This document shows, piece by piece, positions 8,838 to 16,306 of a stretch of DNA of 37,129 nt (position 1 is the stretch's first letter; the number at the start of each line of letters is the position of its first letter). The DNA lies in NCBI GenBank assembly GCA_014860225.1, contig JACZKE010000051.1:1-37129 (forward strand), written 5' to 3'. The notes under the pieces are model-generated. The model was not told the DNA's origin. It saw nothing but the letters and a program-made list of their open reading frames with translations, and searched no databases. A program made the translations under genes and the position numbers. Source of the stretch: Desulfuromonadales bacterium (GTDB lineage Bacteria > Desulfobacterota > Desulfuromonadia > Desulfuromonadales > BM103).

Positions 8838-9380
8838 TTAGCCGGCATCGACTTGTTCAATTTGCCAAAGACTCATCGCGCCGAATCTCGCTGCCAGAGC
8901 CTTCGATCCCTCGCGCTTCTCCAGTCGCTTCTGCGCCCGCTCCGGCGCACCCTCAAAAAGAAATTTTTCCAGCTCGGTCTCGGGTATAACCGCCGGGACC
9001 ATCTGCTTTTCACCATTGACATCAATCGCCACAAAGGTGACAAACGAGGTGGCACAGACAGCTCGTTCGCCGGTCAGCATGTCTTCTGAAACCACCTTGA
9101 CAAAGACTTCCACCGAGGTGCGCTTCGTCCAGGTGACAAAGGCTTCAAGACAGACCGACTGACCGTTGCGGATCGGATGGAGAAAATCAACCGAGTCGGT
9201 CGAGGCGGTGACCACCGAAGTGCGGGCATGACGGGTCGCAGCAATGGCTGCGATGTCATCGATATAAGACATGACCTTGCCGCCGAACATCGTGCCGTAA
9301 TGATTGGTGTCTGGGGGAAGAACCATCGCGGCTTTGATCGCCCTCGATTCTTTGCAGAACTTGGCTGGCTTGACTGTCAT
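8838..9380 (-). CDS. Hotdog-fold acyl-CoA thioesterase (YciA/BACH type)
   Basis: A 180-residue hotdog thioesterase that would hydrolyse acyl-CoA to free acid and CoA in the cytosol. The family segment runs NHYGTMFGGKVMSYIDDIAAIAATRHA, with the Asn-His-x-Gly and Asp residues of the active-site region, followed by DSVDFLHPIRNGQSV and the TKRTSVEVFVKV strand pair. A charged C-terminal extension (about 45 residues, RAQKRLEKREG) follows the fold. The frame is open 28 codons further upstream, but GGAGAG six bases before the ATG at 9380 and the conserved N-terminus select this start. It is monocistronic as far as seen. It may recycle CoA when acyl-CoA pools rise, consistent with the fatty-acid genes elsewhere. 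Confidence 0.88.
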   Translation of the reverse strand: MTVKPAKFCKESRAIKAAMVLPPDTNHYGTMFGGKVMSYIDDIAAIAATRHARTSVVTASTDSVDFLHPIRNGQSVCLEAFVTWTKRTSVEVFVKVVSEDMLTGERAVCATSFVTFVAIDVNGEKQMVPAVIPETELEKFLFEGAPERAQKRLEKREGSKALAARFGAMSLWQIEQVDAG

Positions 9381-9505
9381 CGTCGTCTCTCCTGTGCCGT
9401 GCAGCATCACGACCTTCACGTTGGCAGGGCCAGTGTAACAAAAACCTGGCCGTGAGATAAGCAAATGTGCTTTTTGTGCACAGAAGGCAAGAAAGAACCG
9501 GTTCG

Positions 9506-10285
9506 CTATTCAGTTTTCAGCAGCCGGGAAAGTATTACAGTGAGAGCCTTCTTGAGGTCATCCGCTCCGGAATAGTATAGATAGCCGTCATTGTACTGCT
9601 CGCCTAAGGGCACATTGTTCTGCGACTGGAGGATGATCAAAGGCTTGCCGATGCCATAGGCCAAACCAAGAGCCAGCATGACATTGGGGGCCTGACCGGA
9701 AAGGTTGAAGATCGCCAGCCGACAGGAGTGCAGCTCCTGACAGAGTTCGCAGAGCGCGGCATCGTCGGGCAGGGAACGATCCGCCCGGAAGAAGGAGAGC
9801 CCGTGAGTTTCCAGAGCCGGCTGGATCCCATGCCAGAAGAGCTTCAGATCTTCTTCTCCGGGTGGAATGGCGACGAAGATCCGTTGCTCCGCCGGTGGTG
9901 GCACGATCGGTGTCCCATCGCTCGCATGGTGAAAGAATTTCTCCAATGGATGTTTCCGGGCGAGTTGCTGTTCGGCCGCCTTGTTCATCTCCTCGATTTT
10001 GTTTTGCAGTCGGTCCACTTGGTGATTGATGGTCTTGACGAACTTTTCCACGCTCGCCATTCTGATTGACTTTCCCGTTGCGGAATAGTCGATGGGGCTC
10101 AGCCTGAAGGTTGGGACAGTAATGGTTTTATCGGCATTGAGCTGTGCCGCCAGATTATTGTAGCTGTCCTTCCAGCTGTCGAATGCGCGCAGATAGACGT
10201 ACTGATTATTTTTCAGGTATTTGCTGATTTTTGCCAGGATGTAATTGAATTCATCAACAAGCTTCGAGAGTTGTGCGACGTCCAT
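9506..10285 (-). CDS. Coiled-coil protein with C-terminal TIR/deoxyribosyltransferase-like domain
   Basis: A 259-residue soluble protein. Residues 1-70 are helical with many aromatics; 75-110 form a predicted coiled coil (VEKFVKTINHQVDRLQNKIE region); a proline-rich linker near 125-132 follows. Residues 133-255 form a Rossmann-like domain: RIFVAIPP, then a long helix, SCRLAIFNLSG, NVMLALGLAYGIGKPLIIL and a final helix. This order resembles nucleoside 2-deoxyribosyltransferase and TIR-like domains, in which a motif N-V-x-x-E-L-G carries the catalytic glutamate. Here that position is Ala205, so NAD or nucleoside cleavage is doubtful. The ATG at 10285 (GGGGG seven bases upstream) is preferred over a TTG at 10315. 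A role in nucleotide-signal binding or defence is only a possibility. A palindromic repeat lies 46 bp upstream. Confidence 0.65.
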   Translation of the reverse strand: MDVAQLSKLVDEFNYILAKISKYLKNNQYVYLRAFDSWKDSYNNLAAQLNADKTITVPTFRLSPIDYSATGKSIRMASVEKFVKTINHQVDRLQNKIEEMNKAAEQQLARKHPLEKFFHHASDGTPIVPPPAEQRIFVAIPPGEEDLKLFWHGIQPALETHGLSFFRADRSLPDDAALCELCQELHSCRLAIFNLSGQAPNVMLALGLAYGIGKPLIILQSQNNVPLGEQYNDGYLYYSGADDLKKALTVILSRLLKTE

Positions 10286-10331
10286 TGCTATGCCCCCGGG
10301 AATTGTGCCTGTCAAATTGCGGCAGAGTCTC

Positions 10332-10496
10332 AGGAGTCTGTCGGACTATCCATGAACCGGCTGCAAATTCGGCTGTTCGGCCCAGATTTTAGCTCCTTTT
10401 TGCCCTATAGCTACGGCTATAGACCTGCAAACGAGCTAAAATCTGTTCTCAAACATCCAAATTTTCGCTTCGGTCCGTATAGTCCGACAGACTCCT
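10332..10496. repeat. MITE-like element with 18-bp perfect terminal inverted repeats
   Basis: The ends AGGAGTCTGTCGGACTAT (10332-10349) and ATAGTCCGACAGACTCCT (10479-10496) are exact inverted repeats. Nested inside are a perfect 13-bp pair, CAGATTTTAGCTC (10383-10395) and GAGCTAAAATCTG (10433-10445), and a 7-bp hairpin CTATAGC/GCTATAG around a TACG loop (10405-10422). There is no coding capacity. The 165-bp unit can fold as one long cruciform and fits a non-autonomous transposable element or an extragenic palindrome. It lies just upstream of the TIR-like gene. Confidence 0.75.
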
Positions 10497-10604
10497 AGCA
10501 GAAAATAACACGGCAGCTTGTCCCAGGTTAAGTCACAAAAGATTGAAACCTCCGCATCGCTCCAGCTGCGACCCCGGACCTGAGCTCACTGAACCTTTAT
10601 CTTC

Positions 10605-10633
10605 TTGAATTATAGCGATAAAAACAATATAAG
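10605..10633 (+). promoter_or_regulatory. Putative sigma-70 promoter of the oxidoreductase operon
   Basis: TTGAAT (10605-10610) and TATAAG (10628-10633) have a 17-bp spacer. They lie about 200 bp before the gamma-subunit ATG. The 10497-10834 stretch otherwise contains no gene that I can support; its in-frame extension of the gamma subunit lacks family similarity. A second weak signal there, CGGCTTGAAAAAAGCA at 10708, has sigma-54 spacing but a poor -12 element. Confidence 0.35.
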
Positions 10634-10834
10634 TTGACGCTTAAAAGTGTTAGAATCAACGCGTTTTTGTTCAACAATCCTTAGCGTTACAGACGAGTTG
10701 TCCTGCCCGGCTTGAAAAAAGCAACTGTCAGACAACCAGACTTAAATGTCCAAGCCATAGCATTTTGGCCTCGGTTTGTATGTGCCGCCTCGGTAATATG
10801 GTTTTCGGAGAAATTGTACGGAGAGTTTCAACCT

Positions 10835-11428
10835 ATGCAGAGCGCAACAGAGCAGATTATTCAGATTCGCTGGCACGGCCGCGGCGGACAGGGGGCCATT
10901 ACTGCGGCAAAGGTCGTCGCTGAAGCGGCCTTCCGGTCAGGTTATGGCGGAGTCGTTATGGCACCGACTTTCGGTACGGAACGCCGTGGTGCCCCGGTAA
11001 CCACATCCTTGAAGATTTCCCACAGCAAAATTTACGACCTGTCCCCGATTACAACTCCGGATATCGTGGTTGTTCTTGATCACATGATTCTCCACGAAGT
11101 GGATGTCACTGCAGGGCTTAAGCCCGGTGGTTGGATCATCCTGAATACGCCGCGCCCGGTGGAGAAACATCTGTTCCCGGGTTATCGCACGGCGGTTGCC
11201 GATGTAACCCGGCTGGGAGTCGAGGCCGGATTGCGCAAAGGGATCGTCAACACCGGCATCATCGGTGCTCTTGGGCGCGCCAGTGGTCTGATCGACATTG
11301 AGGCTCTTGCCGACAACATTGCTGTAGAGTTCGCCGGACGCAAACCGGACGCCAATGCCATGGCGGCACGTCTGGTCTATGACGCAACGCTGATGTTTGA
11401 TAACATGGGAGGATCGACTGATGCCTGA
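10835..11428 (+). CDS. 2-oxoacid:ferredoxin oxidoreductase, gamma subunit
   Basis: A 197-residue subunit of the CoA-dependent pyruvate/2-oxoacid:ferredoxin oxidoreductase family. The hallmark is RWHGRGGQGAITAAKVVAEAA near residue 11, followed by FGTERRGAPVTTSLKIS. Both belong to the domain that completes the active site and binds CoA. The open frame extends 41 codons upstream to a TTG, but that stretch lacks family similarity; the ATG at 10835 has GGAGAG upstream. The stop overlaps the ATG of the delta subunit, so the four genes form one translationally coupled operon in the order gamma-delta-alpha-beta. Substrate (pyruvate, 2-oxoisovalerate, aryl-glyoxylate) is not decided by this subunit. 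Confidence 0.92.
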   Translation: MQSATEQIIQIRWHGRGGQGAITAAKVVAEAAFRSGYGGVVMAPTFGTERRGAPVTTSLKISHSKIYDLSPITTPDIVVVLDHMILHEVDVTAGLKPGGWIILNTPRPVEKHLFPGYRTAVADVTRLGVEAGLRKGIVNTGIIGALGRASGLIDIEALADNIAVEFAGRKPDANAMAARLVYDATLMFDNMGGSTDA

Positions 11429-11732
11429 TCCGAGATTTAAAGTCCTGACTTCTGCCAGCACTTCAGGCCCTGGCGATGCCGGCCGTACCGGCTCCTGGCG
11501 AGTTGAACGGCCGGTCATCGACATGAGCAGCTGCATCCCGGCTAAAACCGGCAAGCACGCCTGTCACCTCTGCTGGCTTCTCTGCCCCGATAATGTTGTC
11601 AGCAAGGAGATCGAACCGGCGATAGACCTTGAATATTGCAAAGGCTGTGGCATTTGTGCCCAGGAGTGCCCGGTCCAGGCGATTTCCATGGTTCCGGACG
11701 CAGATTTTCTCGAAGGAGCTGACAGTGAGTAA
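11421..11732 (+). CDS. 2-oxoacid:ferredoxin oxidoreductase, delta (ferredoxin-like) subunit
   Basis: A 103-residue protein that carries two 4Fe-4S clusters and passes electrons from the TPP site to ferredoxin. The second cluster motif is canonical, CKGCGICAQECPV. The first is odd: C-x9-C-x2-C-x3-C-P (CIPAKTGKHACHLCWLLCP) instead of C-x2-C-x2-C-x3-C-P, an insertion of seven residues after the first ligand. The ATG at 11421 overlaps the gamma stop, and GGGAGGA lies about seven bases upstream. Its own TAA (11730-11732) overlaps the alpha GTG start by eight bases. The insertion could be an ordinary lineage variant. Confidence 0.9.
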   Translation: MPDPRFKVLTSASTSGPGDAGRTGSWRVERPVIDMSSCIPAKTGKHACHLCWLLCPDNVVSKEIEPAIDLEYCKGCGICAQECPVQAISMVPDADFLEGADSE

Positions 11733-12939
11733 CCCCATTATCGAATCCGGCAATGTCGCCGCGGCCATGGCAGTCCAGCTAGCGCGTGCCGAAGTCATTG
11801 CAGCCTACCCGATCACCCCACAGACACCGGTCACAGAAAAGCTTTCCGAGCTGATCGCCGCCGGCAAGATGGATGCCGAATACGTCGCCGTGGAAAGCGA
11901 GCACAGCGCCATGGCCGTATGCATCGGCGCCGCCAGTGCCGGCGTGCGCGCATTTACGGCGACATCCTCCAACGGCCTGCTGTACATGAGCGAGCAGTTG
12001 CACTGGGCCGCCGGCGCACGTCTGCCGATCGTCATGTGTGTCGTCAACCGTGCCATCGGAGCGCCCTGGTCAGTGTGGAATGACCACCAGGATGCCATCA
12101 GCCAGCGCGATACCGGCTGGATTCAGATCTTCGCCAAGGATCACCAGGAAATCGTCGACATGACCCTGAAGGCCTTCCGCCTCGCGGAGCTTGTGCATAT
12201 CCCGGTTATGGTCAATTACGACGGCTACTATCTTTCGCACACCTACATGCCCTTTGAACCGCCGGACGCCGAGCACGTCGACGCCTTCCTCCCCGCTTAC
12301 ACGTACAAGCATGCCTTGACCCCGGAACGGCCGGAAAGCCTGAACACGGTGACGCTGCCGGATGCCCGCCTCGATGTGGACGGCATCAAGCGCGGCGGTT
12401 ACATGGACATCCGCCATAATCTGCACGAAGAAATGGGCAAGTCCATAGAAGTCTGGGAAGAGATTGACCAAGAGTTCCAGGCGCTGTTCGGCCGGGGTGG
12501 ACATCCGGTCATCGATCCCTACCGCTGCGATGATGCCGACGTCGTTATCGTCGCTATGGGCTCCATGGCCAACCAGTTCCGCGTGGTGGTGGATCGTCTG
12601 CGCCAGAACGACGGGCTCAAGGTCGGCATCCTGGCCCTGCAAATGTATCGGCCTTTCCCGAGCGCTATCATTGCCGAGGCGCTGCAGTCGGCCAGACACG
12701 TCATGGTCTACGAGAAAGGGCTGAGTTACGGCAATCAGGGGGCTCTTTATGGAGACATCAAGTCGGCCCTTTACCCCTACCCGGCAAGACCGCGTCTGCA
12801 CAATTTCATTGCCGGCCTGGGTGGTCGCGCCATCCCGACTGAGTCGCTGTATCAAACGATGAAAACGGCTTGCGAACAGGATCTGCAGACGCCATCGGCA
12901 CAGGCTGATGCACCGCAATGGATTGGATTACAGTTATGA
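11725..12939 (+). CDS. 2-oxoacid:ferredoxin oxidoreductase, alpha subunit
   Basis: A 404-residue alpha subunit with a GTG start at 11725; GAAGGAG lies about six bases upstream, and upstream frame residues do not resemble the family. AAYPITPQTPVTEKLSE near residue 30 and VESEHSAMAVCIGAASAGVRAFTATSSNGLLYMSE are the conserved pyrimidine-binding parts that pair with TPP on the beta subunit. ALQMYRPFPSAII and YEKGLSYGNQGALYGD are the C-terminal domain-II motifs. It oxidatively decarboxylates a 2-oxoacid to acyl-CoA with ferredoxin reduction. A branched 2-oxoacid would yield isobutyryl-CoA, the IcmF substrate, but that link is my inference. The stop overlaps the beta ATG (ATGA). Confidence 0.92.
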   Translation: MSNPIIESGNVAAAMAVQLARAEVIAAYPITPQTPVTEKLSELIAAGKMDAEYVAVESEHSAMAVCIGAASAGVRAFTATSSNGLLYMSEQLHWAAGARLPIVMCVVNRAIGAPWSVWNDHQDAISQRDTGWIQIFAKDHQEIVDMTLKAFRLAELVHIPVMVNYDGYYLSHTYMPFEPPDAEHVDAFLPAYTYKHALTPERPESLNTVTLPDARLDVDGIKRGGYMDIRHNLHEEMGKSIEVWEEIDQEFQALFGRGGHPVIDPYRCDDADVVIVAMGSMANQFRVVVDRLRQNDGLKVGILALQMYRPFPSAIIAEALQSARHVMVYEKGLSYGNQGALYGDIKSALYPYPARPRLHNFIAGLGGRAIPTESLYQTMKTACEQDLQTPSAQADAPQWIGLQL

Positions 12940-13841
12940 AAACAACCGCCAGAACCACCGTCCTCAACCTGACCGAGGAAGAGTTTATTCATCCGGGCAA
13001 TCGCGCTTGCTCCGGCTGCGGCCTCAGCATCCTTTACCGGGTCGGCGTCAAAGCCCTGGGCCGTGACTGCATCTTCGTGGTCCCGCCGAGCTGCCTGACG
13101 GTCATGCAGGGACTCTACCCGATTGCCGCGACCCAGATGCCGGTTCTGAACGGTACGTTTGCCTCAACCGCAGCGATCGCCACCGGTGTCAAGGCCGCCA
13201 TGAGACGTCTCGGCCGCGAAACCCAGGTCGTCGCATGGGCCGGCGACGGCGGCACCTCGGACATCGGTATTCAGGCCCTCTCCGGGGCGCTTGAGCGTGG
13301 TGAGGACATCATCTATATCTGTTACGACAACGAAGCCTATATGAACACCGGGGTGCAACGCTCAGGAACGACGCCGCAGGGCTCGCTGACCACAACGACG
13401 CCGTTTTCCGGGAAGAGCGAGGTCGGCAAGGATCTTCCGGCCATTATCGCGGCACACAACCCGGCTTACCTGGCAACCTGCTCCGCCAGCTATCCGCTTG
13501 ATTTTCATGACAAGCTGCTGAAGGCCAAACAGATCAAGGGGCTGAAGTACCTGCATGTACAGACCCCCTGCCCGCCAGGCTGGGGTATTGAGGAACACAT
13601 GACCGTCGCCCTCGGCAGGGCCGCCGTGGAAACCGGCCTGTTCGACCTCTATGAAATCGAAAATGGCCGCATGCAATTGACCGGACCGTCTCAGCAGCTG
13701 CTCGCCAAGCCCACCCTGCGACCGGTACGCGAGTACCTGGAACTGCAGACCCGCTTCAAGGCGCTTGGCGATGCGCAGGCCGACGCACTACAGGCGCAAG
13801 TCGACCGGCGATGGGCAGGCTATCGTGACAGGTTCAGATAA
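12936..13841 (+). CDS. 2-oxoacid:ferredoxin oxidoreductase, beta (TPP-binding) subunit
   Basis: A 301-residue beta subunit. The TPP/Mg motif is GDGGTSDIG followed 25-30 residues on by NEAYMNTGVQRS, the GDG-x(n)-N signature. Cysteines in NRACSGCGLSI and in VPPSCLTVM are placed as in the cluster-binding beta subunits of four-subunit enzymes. SYPLDFHDKLLKAKQIKGLKYLHVQTPCPPGW is the usual C-terminal region. The ATG overlaps the alpha stop. An ATG 18 bases upstream is in frame but would lie deeper in alpha. A strong stem with a U tract follows at 13875. Confidence 0.92.
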   Translation: MKTTARTTVLNLTEEEFIHPGNRACSGCGLSILYRVGVKALGRDCIFVVPPSCLTVMQGLYPIAATQMPVLNGTFASTAAIATGVKAAMRRLGRETQVVAWAGDGGTSDIGIQALSGALERGEDIIYICYDNEAYMNTGVQRSGTTPQGSLTTTTPFSGKSEVGKDLPAIIAAHNPAYLATCSASYPLDFHDKLLKAKQIKGLKYLHVQTPCPPGWGIEEHMTVALGRAAVETGLFDLYEIENGRMQLTGPSQQLLAKPTLRPVREYLELQTRFKALGDAQADALQAQVDRRWAGYRDRFR

Positions 13842-13874
13842 CCAGCTTCGCTAATAAATGGTGAATGTTGACCT

Positions 13875-13905
13875 AAAAAACCCGGCCACAAGAGCCGGGT
13901 TTTTT
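13875..13905. terminator. Bidirectional rho-independent terminator
   Basis: AAAAAACCCGGC (13875-13886) pairs perfectly with GCCGGGTTTTTT (13894-13905) around a 7-base loop. The A and T tracts make it able to end both the plus-strand oxidoreductase operon, 34 bp before it, and the minus-strand universal stress protein gene, whose stop lies 32 bp beyond. Confidence 0.9.
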
Positions 13906-13937
13906 ACGTTGCTACTCTGAAGATCCTGCCGTCTCTG

Positions 13938-14726
13938 TCAGTGCGACAACAGCATCGGGACGGTCATCTGGCCGAGGAGGTAACTGCCGATCTCACCCAT
14001 ATCCAAGTGGCCGCGCCTGGTTGTTATGTGGACACCGAGTACCAGGAGATCAATATTATCATCAGCGACCAGGTTGAGAAGCGTGTCGCCGACGCTCAGG
14101 TCCCCGGGAGGGATCAGCTCGATATCGGCCGCCACGTTGTGGAGCGCAAGATAGCGGGAAAGCCGCTCAGCTTCTCCCGGGCTGAAGGTGGTCTTACCGA
14201 TGGAAACCAGATTGACATGCTTGGCAGCCCGCAGCAGGGGCATTGCATCGTGCATCGCCCGGGAGGCCTTGGGACCGGCCTTCCAGGCGACCATCACCCG
14301 TTCGCCGAGATGTGGGAACGTACCGAAAGCCGGCACGATCAACACCGGTCGACCGGAACCGAGCAACAGGCGCTCGGGGCTGGTGATGCATGAATGCTGT
14401 TTTTCTTTATCGGCAACAAGAGGCTGGCTCACCACCAGCAGGTCGGTGAAACTGGCATAATAACCGATAATTTCCGCAACGCCGACATGTGAGAACCCGA
14501 GGTCTACAGGTAGCCATTCAGAGGCAACCCCGGTGCCGTCAGTACGCTGCTGAAACATCTCGCGAACTTCATTCAGCTGCTGGTCCGAACGTTCCAGATG
14601 TGGTGATGAATAGACATAGAGTCCCGTCAGGCTCGCACCATGCTGCTTTGCCAGTGTGATTGCTGCTTCAAGCCTGCTTTGGCAGGACAGCGCCTGGTCC
14701 AGATGAACCATAACATCTCTCAACAT
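13938..14726 (-). CDS. Universal stress protein, tandem UspA-like domains
   Basis: A 262-residue protein with two UspA folds (about 1-140 and 145-262). The first opens MLRDVMVHLD and ends with a GSGRPVLIVP strand, part of the ATP-binding signature. The second has ERVMVAWKAGPKASRAMHDAMPLL and ends LLVLGVHITTRR...GQMTVPMLLSH, with an incomplete nucleotide motif. Such proteins bind ATP or dimerise under starvation and respiratory stress. AAGGAGAG eight bases before the ATG supports the start. It lies just downstream of the acyl-CoA operon on the same strand (117 bp gap, no clear terminator), so read-through is possible. The A/T-flanked terminator at 13875 follows it. Confidence 0.9.
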   Translation of the reverse strand: MLRDVMVHLDQALSCQSRLEAAITLAKQHGASLTGLYVYSSPHLERSDQQLNEVREMFQQRTDGTGVASEWLPVDLGFSHVGVAEIIGYYASFTDLLVVSQPLVADKEKQHSCITSPERLLLGSGRPVLIVPAFGTFPHLGERVMVAWKAGPKASRAMHDAMPLLRAAKHVNLVSIGKTTFSPGEAERLSRYLALHNVAADIELIPPGDLSVGDTLLNLVADDNIDLLVLGVHITTRRGHLDMGEIGSYLLGQMTVPMLLSH

Positions 14727-14843
14727 AATGAGTCTCTCCTTACCGCGATAATCTCATGCACCATAAGTTGCCCCAACCCGGAAACTATACGGAAACCTTG
14801 TCTCTTCAACTGGCAATCAGGAGCTTGATCATCACTGTATGCG

Positions 14844-15635
14844 TCATCCCTTGACCCAGCTCGGGATGCGTTTTTCCAGGTAGGCGGATAGTCCTTCGCG
14901 ACCCTCGACTGAAGCCCGGGTCTCGGCAATCCGCTCGGCTGTGTCAGCAATCAGATCATCATCCAGGTAGCCCAGGGCGACCTCGGAGATCAGCGCCTTC
15001 ACTGAAGCCATGGCTTCCGGCCCGTTTTTGAGGAGCCGGCGGCTGAGATTATCAGCATATTCCTCCAATTCCTCCGGCTTGACCACTTCATGAATCAAAC
15101 CGAGCCGGCATGCCTCAGCAGCATCGAAAGGTTCCGCGGTCAAGAAATAACGGCGCGTTGCCCGGGAACCGATTGCTGCGGCAAGATAGGGCGAGATCAC
15201 TGCCGGAATCAGGCCGAGCTTAACTTCGGGAAGGCAGAAGATGGCATCCTCGGTGGCCAGCGCGATATCACAACAGGCGATCAGCCCGACTCCGCCGCCG
15301 ATCGCCGCACCCTGCACCAGAGCAATGGTCGGTTTCGAAAGGTTGGCCAAGGTCTTCATCAATTCCGCCAGCCCCGTGGCATCGCTGAGATTCTCGACAA
15401 AGGAATAGTCTGCCATGCGACGCATCCAGTTGAGGTCTGCACCTGAAGAAAAACTTTTCCCACGGGCTCCCAAAAGGATGACCCTTACGCTCCGCTCGCG
15501 CTCCAGTCTTTTGAGCTCGTCAGTGAGGGCGCTGATCAGGGTATCATCAAAAGCGTTATGCATCTCAGGCCGGTTAAGGGTAATCCTGGCCCGGCCATGT
15601 TCGTCAATTTCACTTAAAAGCGCAGCAATACTCAT
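14844..15635 (-). CDS. Enoyl-CoA hydratase family, methylglutaconyl-CoA hydratase (LiuC)-like
   Basis: A 263-residue crotonase-fold protein. The CoA/oxyanion segment SSGADLNWMRRMADYSFVEN and the stretch AAIGGGVGLIACCD match the bacterial LiuC-like group of leucine and isoprenoid degradation. One of the two crotonase glutamates is Gly117 here, which I recall as usual for this group; the second is kept (Glu137 in CLPEVKLGLIPAVISPY). The likely reaction is hydration of a branched 2-enoyl-CoA; other enoyl-CoA substrates cannot be excluded. It is the last gene of the minus-strand acyl-CoA operon, 78 bp after the DUF6125-like gene. No carboxylase partner of the Liu pathway is visible, so a complete leucine route is not shown. 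Confidence 0.82.
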   Translation of the reverse strand: MSIAALLSEIDEHGRARITLNRPEMHNAFDDTLISALTDELKRLERERSVRVILLGARGKSFSSGADLNWMRRMADYSFVENLSDATGLAELMKTLANLSKPTIALVQGAAIGGGVGLIACCDIALATEDAIFCLPEVKLGLIPAVISPYLAAAIGSRATRRYFLTAEPFDAAEACRLGLIHEVVKPEELEEYADNLSRRLLKNGPEAMASVKALISEVALGYLDDDLIADTAERIAETRASVEGREGLSAYLEKRIPSWVKG

Positions 15636-15713
15636 AGTTTCACATCCAGAAAATTCCGCTACCTGTCTTTACCATCGGTACATACAGTTCCCGCCGACAG
15701 CGTAGTCATACAC

Positions 15714-16250
15714 TCAACTGTTCATGACAAATTCCCACGCACACCAGTAATCTTCAGGGTGCGGGTCGGGGGGGCACGCAATACAGCGGGTCTCGATTCG
15801 GGGGTCGATGGTCCGGGCAAACCCGGCATATTCGACCACACCAACAGTTTTACACGGGAAATCGGGCAAACCCTTGCGCTTGCGGGTTGACTGAACCCGA
15901 CAGTCAACCATGCGGAAGACCGCGCGCGTATCAGTAACTTCAATCGATTCCTGCAGATTGAGTCGCGCATACAGGCGGTGCTTGAGGCATTCGACCAGAG
16001 CCGGGATGCCGCCTCCCGGTTCAAGGCCGAGGCGCGCCATGATCCGATTGGCTTCAACCACGGTGAATTTCTCCCAGGCTGCCCGATCGATCTCGATCGC
16101 CGTTTCAATTCCGTAGCGTTGTTCGACAGCCTGAAACCAGAGTCCGTCATGAGCCAGCCAGTTCTTGGCATCATCGACGACAATGGCAATCAACTCCTCT
16201 TTGCTTAATCCCTGTAGCAGAGCAACCCCTTCGTTCAACTTTGCTTGCAT
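15714..16250 (-). CDS. DUF6125-like conserved cytosolic protein
   Basis: A 178-residue soluble protein that I associate with the DUF6125 family of deltaproteobacteria. The N-terminus (LNEGVALLQGLSKEELIAIVVDDAKNWLAHDGLWFQAVEQRYG) is helical. The C-terminus is rich in cysteine, CIACPPDPHPEDYWCAWEF, with other cysteines at VDCRVQ and FPCKTVG, a pattern able to bind a metal or cofactor. No catalytic role is known to me. Its place between acyl-CoA dehydrogenase and hydratase genes hints at a role in acyl-CoA metabolism or its sensing. The ATG at 16250 with GGGTGG seven bases upstream is chosen over an in-frame start at 16310 that would overlap the dehydrogenase gene. Confidence 0.7.
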   Translation of the reverse strand: MQAKLNEGVALLQGLSKEELIAIVVDDAKNWLAHDGLWFQAVEQRYGIETAIEIDRAAWEKFTVVEANRIMARLGLEPGGGIPALVECLKHRLYARLNLQESIEVTDTRAVFRMVDCRVQSTRKRKGLPDFPCKTVGVVEYAGFARTIDPRIETRCIACPPDPHPEDYWCAWEFVMNS

Positions 16251-16306
16251 ATCATTCCACCCTTTCGCAGCCTGTGTCACTTGGCCCTTGCCAAACCCCG
16301 CACAAC

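Noticed and set aside
7046-10496. Palindromic repeats as a CRISPR array
   Set aside because: The elements differ from each other, are single, and have no regular spacer-repeat pattern; no cas genes are present.
10708-10723. CGGCTTGAAAAAAGCA as a fourth sigma-54 promoter before the oxidoreductase operon
   Set aside because: GG-N10-GC spacing is right but the -24 element lacks the first T and the -12 element reads AAGC; no GTCAC dyad lies upstream.
10712-10834. N-terminal extension of the oxidoreductase gamma subunit from a TTG
   Set aside because: The extra 41 residues do not resemble the family, and the internal ATG at 10835 has a good ribosome binding site.
12070-12918. A 282-codon minus-strand open frame opposite the oxidoreductase alpha subunit
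   Set aside because: Shadow of the alpha-subunit gene; no ribosome binding site or family match.
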